A stretch of 64,000 nucleotides of DNA, taken from assembly GCA_003116975.1 (NCBI GenBank), contig BGKB01000010.1:1-64000 (forward strand), in the 5' to 3' direction. The stretch comes from Aurantiochytrium sp. KH105. Its lineage: Eukaryota; Sar; Bigyra; Thraustochytrida; Thraustochytriidae. The position numbers and the translations under genes were made by a program. Shown piece by piece: positions 46,501-55,300 of this stretch. The notes beneath the pieces were generated by a model. That model ran no database searches. It saw only the letters and a program-made list of their open reading frames with translations, and was not told where the DNA came from. Each line of letters starts with the position of its first letter. The first letter of the stretch is position 1.

Positions 46501-49366
46501 TCCGGAGGACAGTCTTGTATACTCTGAAAAGCTTTTGACAAGTATCTCCTATTCGTCAGAGGATGTTCAAGTGGTGGTCCCATCAGCAAACGTAGGATCG
46601 CAATTGCACCTTACATTCGAGTATGATCGCGGTGACTACGGTGAGCTTGAACTCGTCGTCAATTTCCAGCTCAGCGATGATGAGGACGCCGATGAATGTT
46701 CCATTGGGATTTCCGCGCTGGAAGACGGAGCTTGTGCCTGCGGCGACGTACAAGTGGCCTCGATTGCGTCAAACGCGCTAGAGAGCAACGAGGGCCGATT
46801 CTCGCAGTCCATCGTGATCAACACGCTTTACCTCACCGTGTATCGATTTTTTCTGCGCCAGCGCTCTACCTCCTCAACCACGAGCTCGTCAGACCTCACG
46901 TATCGTACAGACGGCCGATGCGGTGCTAATTTTCCTCTCGACAACGGACGAGCCTCTCAATGCCCCACAGAAGAGATTCTTTGGGATGATGGTACCACTG
47001 GCTTGCGCCCTTGCTGCTCGCAAGGCGGATACTGCGGCTCATCCGAACGTCACTGCTCGTGCCAACTCTGCATGGACTACAGAGTTTTCATGGAGGATGA
47101 CTGGGAATCAAAGTACCGAATTGATGGCGCCTGCCGAGATCCTTTGCAACCCTTTGACAGCGATGGCACGGTGGCTATTTGTCCTCCTGATGCCGTAACA
47201 TGGTGGGACCTGGTAACTGAGGCACGCCCCTGCTGCAACGCTGACTTTCAATGTGGGAATAGTGTTGCCGATTGCACGTGCTCCACGTGCGTGGACTACC
47301 GTGCCTTTCCGAGTTCAAGCTCAAATGCAACAACAAACACGACAGAATCCAGCGCCAGCCTAGTTGACTTGTTGCAAGATTCGAATGCGGTGGTCAAGAT
47401 CATCACGGTTGAAGGAGCAGAGACGACGATTTCATTGCCCGCGGCTGTCGAAATCAATTTCGAGGTCGGAGAGAACGGGGACTACGATGACGCAAGCTTT
47501 GTTCGTCTCTTTTGCATTGATGCGCAGAATGAGAGCCCCTCAATACATGAGTATGGTGCCCCCCGTTACTTTGCTTTTGAAAGCGAAATGATGGCGCTGG
47601 ACATCGGCCAGTGCCCGGGCAACTCAACGTGTGAATTTATTGCTGTTTCTGGGATTCAGGCAAACGACGAGCTCAATGGGATTTTCCGTCGTCGTTACGA
47701 TGTGAATGCAGAAACGTACAAGGCATTCCCAGGTTATGACGTGAGTGAGGCGTGCTCCACATTCGCGAGCACCATCACGAACAGCGGCGCAAGCCCTGAC
47801 GACTGCTATTCGACGTGCGACGCTAGTGATGCTTGCGATGGCTTTGTGTATCGCCCCATCGATGAATCTGACTCCTCGAAAGGCTTTTCGTGTCGCTACG
47901 TGAATAACATTACACGGTGTGGCGGCAAGTTTTCGAGCACTGACATCGCCAAAGTTACTTACATGAAAACGTACGGGGAGCGTCTAGTGCCGACCAAATG
48001 GTACACGCACGTTGACACACTCTTTTCGAGCGATGGCCAAATCCACTTGTACAGAGACGAGCCGTCAGCTCTCCTTGGAGGCATGTACACATGGTTTTTC
48101 GACTCGAACCTCAACCCAGACGATGGCTACTTGGCTTTCGGTGTAGATGCCATTGGCTCGGGGACACCGGATGGAGTGGTGCAGTGGTTGGTGTACTCAA
48201 CGGCTTGGACATATCCAATCTTCTTGGCGGAGAGCCCACTGACGACGCTCATTTCCACAATGACAGATTCGTGCGACCTTTCTTATCCGTCCCTCGTCAA
48301 GAACTTTTCGTCGCTGGCGTGCAGCTGTTCTGGCACTGGCCTAGCAAGCGCATACATTTGCTCTGACGAGATGGCTTGTGGCACGGGCCAGAATGATGAC
48401 GACTGCCGCGCGGATCCGGATGCGCTACTTGATGAGGGAAGGTACCCATACGAGCTTCAGACACATTATCAGTGTGGTCTCGGTGTGGACCGAAGCGAGA
48501 TGGCATATATCAATTTTGCCGCGGAGAACTGCGACAAGAATACCGCGCCTAAAAATGGCGCATGTCGCATTCATAACGGCCCCGTCTCTCAGTGCAAGCG
48601 AATTTGCGATAAGCATCCCGGCAAGTGCGCAGGCTTTGATTACGAGCGCACCGACGAGTTTGCCGGTGGCTACAATGCATACATTGCTGATGAGGTGGAC
48701 ACGGGGCGTTGCCACTTTCGGACATCGTCAGGCATGTATTTTGCCGGCTTTAACACCATGCATGACTGCTACATTCGCCAGGCTCGCCCTGACGATGGCA
48801 CCATCTGCAAGCCTACAAAGTTCCCCTCCGATGAACCTGGCACGGACTTCGGGTGTCCTCCTGGATTCACGTATTGCGGAGAAGGGCGCTACGACCCAAC
48901 GCAGTATACTTCGTGCGCCACCGACGATGCCACGGAGTCTTGCTCGACATTTCAGATTCGTTTTGCGGGAACAAATTACTGTCTCACACGCACGCGATGG
49001 TCGATTCGCGCCTTGCAGTGCGACCCAGAGGACTTGCATCAAGCATGGACGCTCACGGCGGAGGGCTATCTCGTGGGTCAAGGCGTGCGTTCGCAGACCG
49101 AAGTGTTCTCAAATTACTATTACACGATGGGCGTAAATCTCTTGAATTCGACATCGACAGCCTTTGTCATGGATCCCACGTCGCAAGACTTTGCAGAAAA
49201 CTTTGAACCGATCAAATTTCGAGCAAATGAGGCAAACGAGCTTCATGGAGCTCTTGACAGCGATGGCACGCGGCTTTGTTTCAATGCGGACCCGGTTCTT
49301 GGACTTGAAGCGGGTGTTCACATTTATGTGCTGACCAGCATATGTGCGGCGTTCGAGATGTTTTAA
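40502..49366 (+). CDS. Giant nine-pass membrane protein with modular Cys-rich ectodomain (2954 aa)
   Basis: Not a known protein as a whole. The first ATG is 40502 (MPQASGSLRESS). A basic cytosolic N-terminus (1-159) precedes nine predicted TM segments (about 160-593); the loop after TM7 has NRT and a CC motif, placing it outside. Nine passes with N inside put the rest outside. Ectodomain order: six Cys modules of type CSNGxxDGDETDVDCGG (about 628-1000); a dibasic-rich stretch (RRRLIREREPRRRLREL, near 1061-1079); a mucin-like SPT/TPT linker (about 1360-1500); an EGF module (CNERGVCNPTTGLCECDEGYHG, near 1700); a carboxypeptidase-regulatory-like strand region (LSGSVTNEGGLAVAA); two chitin-binding-like modules with YRTDGRCG, PCC and CSCQLCMDYR (near 2134 and 2205); two PAN/apple-like modules (about 2406-2480 and 2683-2762); and a C-terminal beta-trefoil-like segment (RLCFNADP). 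Surface adhesion, glycan binding or wall/ectoplasmic-net attachment is inference. Confidence 0.82.
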   Translation: MPQASGSLRESSLTEEEVLAGDDSGTDDEHNDGAIPGNESNRAPRVQFDTRTRGSLTAAAANASRKPRDSVTPSILNDDNDSHNPKVKAKKVVQGRWIRKVKGVRVAPAPHGAKVPIVQGHKSTPATGLSIYQIQRMKRHFGEEGTLHTEARKHIIERWTHTHLVLKLAIIAVLAVVLLFLGAYAEPLVSGRLVWVSGALLLFSTLIGIRGAMVVVRDIQRDDDGLETPGQRMLQVYFHIALAFVVLFLPFAIGLLRDPIGYEGDVLATLFEAGDALLWEEAKRLLFAAGFIGLIVALVILTSLQSVVKIVTFYEITQSFLETFSLTLIAFGILLIYLLLSLFKETQFLSSNEAETLVGIMDSRIILATICTVVVVGMSIIGFFAAWFESRRLLLFHAVGMAFLGVMIFTFGILILSLDWPAYIEGRCYQVVKTMSADWWTSALQCTKYGGTSIGALVEAFDDTTSTWVYLINGVGSAARCADSSQYAQAWEYAPITMANRTVDLVGCVNLACCSTLSSILSSMTFTIAFAFTLLLVGIFVVVFGDLWLRRETNKDTNNIKYFSRTRAFWILTMSTFLTLLAIIILTVLLKGDLGRATEDLVLAEDIQQSVNKTSLLVPTGDEISPHSCSNQVRDGAETDIDCGGIEGQGGCSSEQRCRARQKCLEDSDCLTDLICDSTYQVCVLPPSNVTCSNGKRDVLETDVDCGGPSCQGCGNGQTCSSNADCYFLHCESGVCISCSDGIKNGDEADVDCGAQHCVQEASLDAWAEDAGQPTSSETFDNSQFRGPNGLCLSGARCSKGAQCEGGLCIEGSCASCSNGILDGDETDVDCGGSSCQARCSAGATCSADSDCVSGTLCDAATSTCVWEANLTCAQDGVQNNDETDVDCGGEHNSCERCGESMQCSQNNDCASGICHVVNGTGYCASCSNGIQDGDEAGVDCGGSMCASRCSVNDPCTSTSDCATGLFCWNEVNVDAAVQHYMQTHEVDSEATARAELATVFPSTGSCQVPFTLTIKALSPVFYMNTQVNYGDLFESEALSGLQLDGSSDTNAEVSSSSTGGTRRRLIREREPRRRLRELASAADDGYVNSLTTEEENTWPYLCNLTVQSALTSTGTHFQIEDDGGATVTTWNTSSQSGVDILIQHGDAFPLIYIVPTTCTDLRESEITTTWSVDSSCESVNVESKLKIGVASLLVPLTTSLAGYVRSSKCIENPSDVDCILITGVTVTLRSYRAGLCANVMPAPLASCGDCVELHYHQCVSDDTQACCYWEDSEEDNAAAISACLNDAEEFVQTETYTNQIPGLYFLSWPELYTDLTIASSHTVLIQYSKEGYQDSEAIVTIPVGGMQVISDVHMKESGTDASTSTKSPTVAPTPPGLAYETASPTDAPVPTQTVLPTASPTSSVTGSPTSLPTFLATSSPTLTPTASPTGSLSDTPTLSPSATPTVSPNAPVTSSPTTSPTSVPTSSPTTSLPTETPTKSPTAEPTSPTPAPTPKVSITPTTDPVVTISGLCPLTDVAMGVRRLQNLFDSVSEYDHVLSAYLEVVTLYIMEIDAVVDASSTTEETACQLRCGTSCSTTCSAEATSVSATQSAVGIKTFETIRYGDDNVLASAIGTFESFKTDFLDAIGVDPSALSQVTKQTVVYASGSPNTENQYTTEVTVRKVLDWALSDSAAEDAHGALFNGTDCNTTTLLEVCGGTICNERGVCNPTTGLCECDEGYHGYQCQDTTWEFSHDCEWNKVYDQSKCIASQDIGSESFNEKFAVSGLLRYDRYGEPYAFYERLSDPSGFDAYSTFLEKFNSDGNLLHTDFTIHSTDPTLEAGDATWEFCDYGTNGVGFPGFCGPTSYRSTYWCSRLCTEDDPAVSFVSMTTDFQLYICVQTADSSTGPPIYNRTGTLSGSVTNEGGLAVAATIKLFKGTVDSASAQVATAFRETTTTSVDTGVSAEDGDGTVSVAATSSLEVSSLCYPSESESVGISSLVTSDFAFEDLPEGMYSLLVIPEDSLVYSEKLLTSISYSSEDVQVVVPSANVGSQLHLTFEYDRGDYGELELVVNFQLSDDEDADECSIGISALEDGACACGDVQVASIASNALESNEGRFSQSIVINTLYLTVYRFFLRQRSTSSTTSSSDLTYRTDGRCGANFPLDNGRASQCPTEEILWDDGTTGLRPCCSQGGYCGSSERHCSCQLCMDYRVFMEDDWESKYRIDGACRDPLQPFDSDGTVAICPPDAVTWWDLVTEARPCCNADFQCGNSVADCTCSTCVDYRAFPSSSSNATTNTTESSASLVDLLQDSNAVVKIITVEGAETTISLPAAVEINFEVGENGDYDDASFVRLFCIDAQNESPSIHEYGAPRYFAFESEMMALDIGQCPGNSTCEFIAVSGIQANDELNGIFRRRYDVNAETYKAFPGYDVSEACSTFASTITNSGASPDDCYSTCDASDACDGFVYRPIDESDSSKGFSCRYVNNITRCGGKFSSTDIAKVTYMKTYGERLVPTKWYTHVDTLFSSDGQIHLYRDEPSALLGGMYTWFFDSNLNPDDGYLAFGVDAIGSGTPDGVVQWLVYSTAWTYPIFLAESPLTTLISTMTDSCDLSYPSLVKNFSSLACSCSGTGLASAYICSDEMACGTGQNDDDCRADPDALLDEGRYPYELQTHYQCGLGVDRSEMAYINFAAENCDKNTAPKNGACRIHNGPVSQCKRICDKHPGKCAGFDYERTDEFAGGYNAYIADEVDTGRCHFRTSSGMYFAGFNTMHDCYIRQARPDDGTICKPTKFPSDEPGTDFGCPPGFTYCGEGRYDPTQYTSCATDDATESCSTFQIRFAGTNYCLTRTRWSIRALQCDPEDLHQAWTLTAEGYLVGQGVRSQTEVFSNYYYTMGVNLLNSTSTAFVMDPTSQDFAENFEPIKFRANEANELHGALDSDGTRLCFNADPVLGLEAGVHIYVLTSICAAFEMF

Positions 49367-49517
49367 AAAAAGATAATTTCGACAAGGGGTTCATGTCTAT
49401 ACATCGGCCCAAAGTGCAGATCTCGGCTCAGCAGAATTCACTTTTAGCAATACATGTTTTGTTTAGGTTTACTTCTGAGAAAGGGTATGACGCCAAGATT
49501 TTTGGATATTAGTTTAG

Positions 49518-51488
49518 TCACCCTGTCTCATCGTTGCCATCCTCTATTCGCGGCGACGGGTTCTGAGCATGTGCCGCGGCTCTCAATTTGGAAACCCAAG
49601 TAACGGTTTGCGCACGACTCGTCGTGACGAACCAAACGCGGGAAGCCCCACGAAGATGATTGTGAAGTCTGCGACGCTTGCCGACGGGCTCGATGACCAT
49701 GCCTTGGGCAGTCGCGTTTGTAGCCTCAATGGCAAACTCGGGACTGTCAAAAGTCCCGGAAAAGGCGGCCGAAAATGTCTTGCATTGCGCTGCGCGAATG
49801 ACGTACAGAGGCTTCAAGTCTCCGTACGACTCGTACAAGTAGAGCTTGCCGTTAATAAGAATGCTCCAGTAGCACTCCCACGCGTTTGCGCGATTGTCTT
49901 CTGAGACGTCCAGCTCGGCGGCGGACACTTCTGGCCGAGGATTGGCCAACGTAGAGGGACCATTATCGGAGGATTGAAGGTTTGCGGGTCCTGGTTGCAC
50001 CTGATTACCCGACGGGTTAATCCACGAAACCCACTTGTGAAAAAATGACCAAAGTCTTTCGAATCTGCCAATGCGCGCAATCTTCGCCATGCTGCGCGCC
50101 GTCCGTGGCGAGACGAGACGTGGGGAAAAGCGTGGGGATCTTGCGGTCGATGACTCCTCCCCGACGCGAGACGCCCAAAGCCAACCTGCGTGCGTGTGCG
50201 GCGACGACCTTGTTTGGACACAGAGTACAACAGAGGGTTCCTTCTCGCTAGTAATATGGTTGGCGAGACCTTTCTTGTTGCACATCACTCGAAACTCTTT
50301 GGTTTGCAGGCCAGCTGCAGAATGGCGAAAATGTGCGAGGTCAACGAGCTTCACTTCAAACAGCACGCCTCCTGGACGCGGATCAAACAGGCTCACACTC
50401 ATGACGCAGTCATTGTCCATTCCAGGAATCAAAAGAGACCTTCCTATGCGAAAGGAGCTGTCAATCGATCTCACCCCGGTCTCGTAGCTAAAGATGATCT
50501 CTGAAGTCTTGAGGTTCCATATTGACATTTTGCAGTAAAGAAATTCCTCCGGTCTGGCCATATCCCAGTCGCGCACCTTCATTCGCAGCTCTAATACATG
50601 GAGACTCGGTTTTGTTCGCTTGAGAAATATTCGCGTCTTGTGCCCTTTCCAAAGACTTTGCAGCTTACGACATGCCTCCGATTGCTTTTGGAGGAGCAGG
50701 CTCTCATGTGTGGTGCTTCGAGAAGACGAAGATGATTTCCGCCCCGACCTTTCCGAGTGTGTTGGCTTATATTGCGATTGACCCGTCAGTGGCACCATGA
50801 GGTCTTTTCCTGAGCTCGACGCATCCGCTGGTGACGTAAACTCGAATTCTTCGGGAATATTCCTCATTGAGGCTCCCGTTTTACCCAAAGCGGCAAGCTC
50901 GATTGGAGGTATGCTTACATCGCCCATCGTATCTGTTGGCGACTTGGCAGTCCACGGTGACCATGGCGACTGCGGCTCCGAGGCCGAGGCTGGTGTTTGG
51001 TCCATTTCACTATGTGGCTCGAGCATCTCCTTATCTTCGCCCAAGTTGTTGGCTCGAGTTGAGATCGACGAAGCTCCCCCTTCTTTTCCGCCGTCATCTG
51101 AGGTGTTGGCACGATTTGAGACTGGTGAAGCATCCTTTCTGCCATCGTCATGGGGCGTCTTTAATATGTCATCGGGGTACGAATTTGTGGCACCAGTTTC
51201 TCTTTCTGGCGAGTTGTCGCTCGAAGATACCCTCTTTGAAGCAGCACGGTCGACTTCCCTCGTATGATGTTGCGTTGCCGATTTCTGCGAAACGTTCGAA
51301 TGGGTCGAGGAAGTCTCCACAGAGAGGCCGAGGCTCTTGGCAGCGAGGTCTTGGAGTCCGTCTGCATGTTGTTGAGAGGCTACGAGTCCATTGCGAATTG
51401 ATGCGTGAAGGGCATTGTCGATGGCTTCGTCTTCCTTCTTGAGTGCTGCGGACGTCTTGGCATAGACGTCATCGATGTCCGCGTCCAT
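49518..51488 (-). CDS. IQ-motif, C2-like and PH-domain protein
   Basis: A 656-residue protein; the first in-frame ATG is 51488 (MDADIDDVYAKTSA). The open frame continues 66 codons upstream without ATG, so an upstream exon is possible. Residues 1-250 are Ser/Glu-rich and probably disordered. An IQ-like helix (ACRKLQSLWKGHKTRIFLKR, about 265) binds calmodulin-type proteins in other families. About 290-450 contains beta-strand patterns with VCVMSVSLFDPRPGG-like spacing suggesting a C2-type sandwich (weak). The C-terminal PH domain spans about 530-645 (CYWSILINGKLYLYE ... SRVWFVTTSRAQTVTWVSKL, with the terminal W). PH and C2 domains typically bring proteins to phosphoinositide membranes. It is convergent with the giant membrane protein, 151 bp apart. 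The exact orthologue is not recognised. Confidence 0.72.
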   Translation of the reverse strand: MDADIDDVYAKTSAALKKEDEAIDNALHASIRNGLVASQQHADGLQDLAAKSLGLSVETSSTHSNVSQKSATQHHTREVDRAASKRVSSSDNSPERETGATNSYPDDILKTPHDDGRKDASPVSNRANTSDDGGKEGGASSISTRANNLGEDKEMLEPHSEMDQTPASASEPQSPWSPWTAKSPTDTMGDVSIPPIELAALGKTGASMRNIPEEFEFTSPADASSSGKDLMVPLTGQSQYKPTHSERSGRKSSSSSRSTTHESLLLQKQSEACRKLQSLWKGHKTRIFLKRTKPSLHVLELRMKVRDWDMARPEEFLYCKMSIWNLKTSEIIFSYETGVRSIDSSFRIGRSLLIPGMDNDCVMSVSLFDPRPGGVLFEVKLVDLAHFRHSAAGLQTKEFRVMCNKKGLANHITSEKEPSVVLCVQTRSSPHTHAGWLWASRVGEESSTARSPRFSPRLVSPRTARSMAKIARIGRFERLWSFFHKWVSWINPSGNQVQPGPANLQSSDNGPSTLANPRPEVSAAELDVSEDNRANAWECYWSILINGKLYLYESYGDLKPLYVIRAAQCKTFSAAFSGTFDSPEFAIEATNATAQGMVIEPVGKRRRLHNHLRGASRVWFVTTSRAQTVTWVSKLRAAAHAQNPSPRIEDGNDETG

Positions 51489-52349
51489 CCTCTCTGAGAT
51501 GATCAAGTCTTTGTTTCTCTGCTTCGACGTAATCGCAGTCGCCTTTGCCCAGCGCTGGGCGAAGGCGAATTGCTGCCAATGGTCCTGGACGCCGCGAGCT
51601 CTCAGGCTCGCGTCCGCCGACTTGCTGAGGAAGGTCTGCCTGCGCTTCGCGGCGCAGTTCGGCGAGGGAATACGATGCGGCCGCAAAGCAGACTATTGGG
51701 CGGCCTCAGCAAGTGTCAGCTTCTTCAAGCTGTCTCGCATACAAAGCTATAGCTAAGGGGGGAGGAAATAGGGGAAGAAGAAGAGGGGCTCGGATTTTCT
51801 TTTCAAGTCAAATCGTCGCACGCACAGATCTGAGCTTTCTCTCTCTCTCTCTCTCCTACGATGCATATACACACATTCACACACACAAAGCATCGGTCGT
51901 CCTTCTTTCATGACGGGACCTCTTTGACGGCCATTGCCCTCTCCCCCCCCCTGTGCAAGCAAGGAGAGGGACCACCCATCCATCTATTTCTCTAGTGCAA
52001 CATGGTATATCCGTTGAGATGAAAGGTGTGTACCATGGTCGTTGCTAGACTCTCAGCTTAGATTGCACATCGAGCAACTTTGTAAAAGTAGAGTGGCGCG
52101 GAGCTCTGTGCAGACGAGAAAGAGAAAAAGAGAGAGACGTGGATCGGCCTTGTCATTCATGGTAATTTGCCCGGCCGCTTCTGTCTTGCGCCTTCACTCC
52201 ATCCGTGTCAAAATACGAACGTTGAAGACCTCTCTCTCTGTGCACTGCACTTGCAGCGCCGCGGGACAGCCTTACTCGCGTGAGTCCCCAGCACGGCGAG
52301 CACCGCGCGTAAGAGGCGATTGAGCGAGCTTGCAAGGCTGCGACGGACG
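51489..52349. promoter_or_regulatory. Divergent promoter region (IQ/PH protein / CEP164)
   Basis: 860 bp. It contains a ctctct run (51837-51856), a cacacaca-type stretch and a poly-C run (51945-51951). The first 200 bp may be 5' exon sequence of the IQ/PH gene, whose frame is open there. Promoter role is inferred. Confidence 0.35.
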
Positions 52350-55300
52350 ATGGCAGACGAGCTGGCAAAACGCTGGGAGCTCATGTCGTCGGAGGAGCGC
52401 TTTGCGGAACGAGCGCGGCGCAAGCGCGATAAACTTGCGCGAAAGATGCAAACGGAGAACGAAGAAGACCGACAAGAGGTTTCAAGCATCTCTGGTGCAA
52501 TGGAAACCGCAACATGCAAAGAGACGACCGAGGAAAGTGCGTCTCATCATAACGAGAGCGATGAGGAAGACGAGATCTTCAGCGGCAGCGAGTCCGGGTC
52601 GAATTCATCGTCTTCTCCATCCTCGTCGAGCAGAGCCTCTTCTTCTTTACATTCGTCTTCCTCGGCGTCATCGCTGCTGAGTAGCGCTTCCGAAGGTTCA
52701 ACGACTTCTGGCGGGTTGGCATCAACGTCTTCTTCCTCGGCGACCTCCTCCTCGTCTATCCCAAATAATAGTGGGAGCGAGAGCGAGAGCGAGAGCGAGA
52801 GTGAGAGTGGGAGCGAGAGCGGAAGTCAAAGCGACCATGATAGTGAAGGAAGCGAGAGCGGGAGCGAGAGCGAGAGCGAAGACGAGTCCCCAAGAACTTC
52901 TACCAGCGCAGAAGATGACCTCGACTCAGAACCTGAATCAGCTATCAATGCGCAGGCGCAAGCATCCCCGGAGCCAAGAGGATTGGGTAGCGACAGAGTG
53001 CACAAAAAGTCTATTCGAGATCCTCAAGAGCAAGAGGACGAGGAAGGAGGACACGTCGTTGTCCTCGATGTCAGTGGCAACCAGTCCGAGGTAGGCACTT
53101 TGAGTTCAAATGAACTTGAAGCTTCACCTACTTCAGAAAAGAATCAACAATTAGGATTGAAGAAAGCGAGCAATGAGAAGGAAGAGGTTGCCCCCCCCTT
53201 GCCCCCGCGACGAAAAGTCTACGAACTACTTATTGCGGAGGATTACTCTGCGAAGGACGACTCTGAAACAAGCGCACCCGTTCAGATTAACTTTGACGAG
53301 CAAGCGACAGACCACAATGATTATACAAAGACTCACGCTACATTAGAAACAATTAGCGTGTCTGACGTGTCTGAGGAAGGCTCGAAGGAAAAACTTAAAG
53401 GCCTTGGTCGAGAAGATTCTGCTTCAGACAACAAGCCTGCAGCAAATAGAACTGATGGTGCATCACACATTGCTGCAGAGTCAACTGGAAGTGATTTCGC
53501 GTCAAAATCTAGTTCAAGTATAGAGTCGGACTCGAGCTCGGAATCTGGCTCTGCATCCGAGTCAGAGTCCGAGTCTGAGTCGGGGTCCGGATCAGAGTCC
53601 GAGTCTGCTTCGGAGTCGACGAATTCAGATTCTGGATCAGAGTTCAACTCGGATTCCGGGTCTGAATTAGGGTCTGGGACAGGATCTGACTCTGACTCTG
53701 ACTCTGGCTCCGAGCTTGACTCCGAGTCTGACTCCGAGTCAGAGTCAGAGGTCGAGGCGGGGTCTTCAATTGTCTCAAAACGCCAGGATACAGAGCTTGT
53801 GAAGCTCTCGCAGCCTCGGGTGAGCGAAACGAGACTTGCCGCCGATGAACCTTCTTCTACCATTCCAGCTGCTTCAAAAGCTGGTCCACGAGCCGTGCTA
53901 GCATCAGCGTCTGTCTCTAGATCTGGGTCAGAGACTCCATCAGGCTCAGGTTCATATTCAGGGTCAGAGTTAGGATCAGGATCGGGATCCGAATCAGAAT
54001 CTGAGTCCGCGTCTGAGTCGGGATCACAATCAGATTCAGAGTCCGAGTCCGAGTCCGAATCGCAGTCAGGTTCAAATTCGGAATCAGAGTCGGAGTCCGA
54101 AACAGATTCAGAATCAGGATCTGAGTCAGAAGCGGAATCGGCATCGCCCTCCAGCGCTTTATCTGCACAGGAAAGTGGCAGAGTTACAGTGCTAGAAAAC
54201 ATGGACAGAGAGACCCGCCAACCAGCGCTATACAAATCTGCGACAAATCCGGCGCTTGTAACTGTAACGATTGATGAAGAAGCCGTACGAGAGCATGCTC
54301 TTACATTGGGCATGAATCCTGACACTGATCGAGAGTTGCTCTGGATTGCAAAAGAAGCTCTTGTCGCGCCACTTCCCGCAGGCTGGACGCAAGAGATTAG
54401 CGACGACGGACAACCATACTTTTATCATGCGTCCTCCGGTCAATCGCGCTGGGAGCATCCTCGTGACGACGAATTTCGAGCGAAGATCGAAGATCACAAA
54501 CGTCAGAACGAGCGCAGCAAGACCTCTTCGACACTCTCTAGCATGAATGCGTCTTCCAGTGGATCAAGTCCGGAAACGGAGAGCGTGGAGCAGCAAAAAC
54601 TGTCAGGTCTCGTTTCTAGGCCCCATGCTACAGGCATGTACGCGAACAAGAAACCAGTAGTGGCAAGTATGGCAATGCAGAGACAGCGCAATCATTCACT
54701 TGCTACCGGCCGCCTCGGCAACTTTCATGCTGCAATGGGCAAGTCTTCGTTTATGTCACCGCTCATACACACAACGAAGAAGAATGATCGTCTTCGAGAT
54801 AAAGGAAAGGTGCAAGAAATCGTCGAAGAAGAAGAAGAAGAAGAAAAGGAAATGGAAGACAGGAAGGTCACTGCCATCGATAGAGGAGTGAGAGACAGTG
54901 GTTCATTACATAATGACGCATCATCAACGTCGTGTCAGGAGACGATTGGCGCAAGCCACTCGTCAGTTAGCGCAGCACACGTCGCCTGCGCGAAAGAGTC
55001 CGCATCGCAAGTGGTCCACGCCGAAAACTGGGACTATGCAACCCTGAGCAAGCTTGAAGTTCTGCGACAAAAGTGTCAGGATCTGGAGAAACAGTTGGAG
55101 AACGCAACGAAGAAGACCCAGGATGCTGAAGAGCAGCGCATCCAGGTCCAAGTCGCAAACGAGGCGCTCGAAAAAAAGATGGCAAAACAGCGTTCAGTCC
55201 CCGCGATCGAAAAAGAACTCGAAGACGAGCGCGAACGAGCCATGCGTTCAGAAGAAGAAAAACGAGCGCTCGAGGAATCAATCGTACAGATTCGAGATCA

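Noticed and set aside
51692-51737. Possible upstream exon for the IQ/PH gene (short frame starting MRDSLKKLTLAEAAQ)
   Set aside because: It is in the same frame but ends at a stop directly before the open stretch, and no convincing donor-acceptor pair joins it; left as an open question rather than annotated.
53333-54325. 330-codon antisense frame rich in Asp/Ser/Pro
   Set aside because: It is the reverse reading of the gagtcc/gagtct hexamer repeats of the CEP164 acidic leader; the DS/DP pattern mirrors the sense SE/SD pattern.
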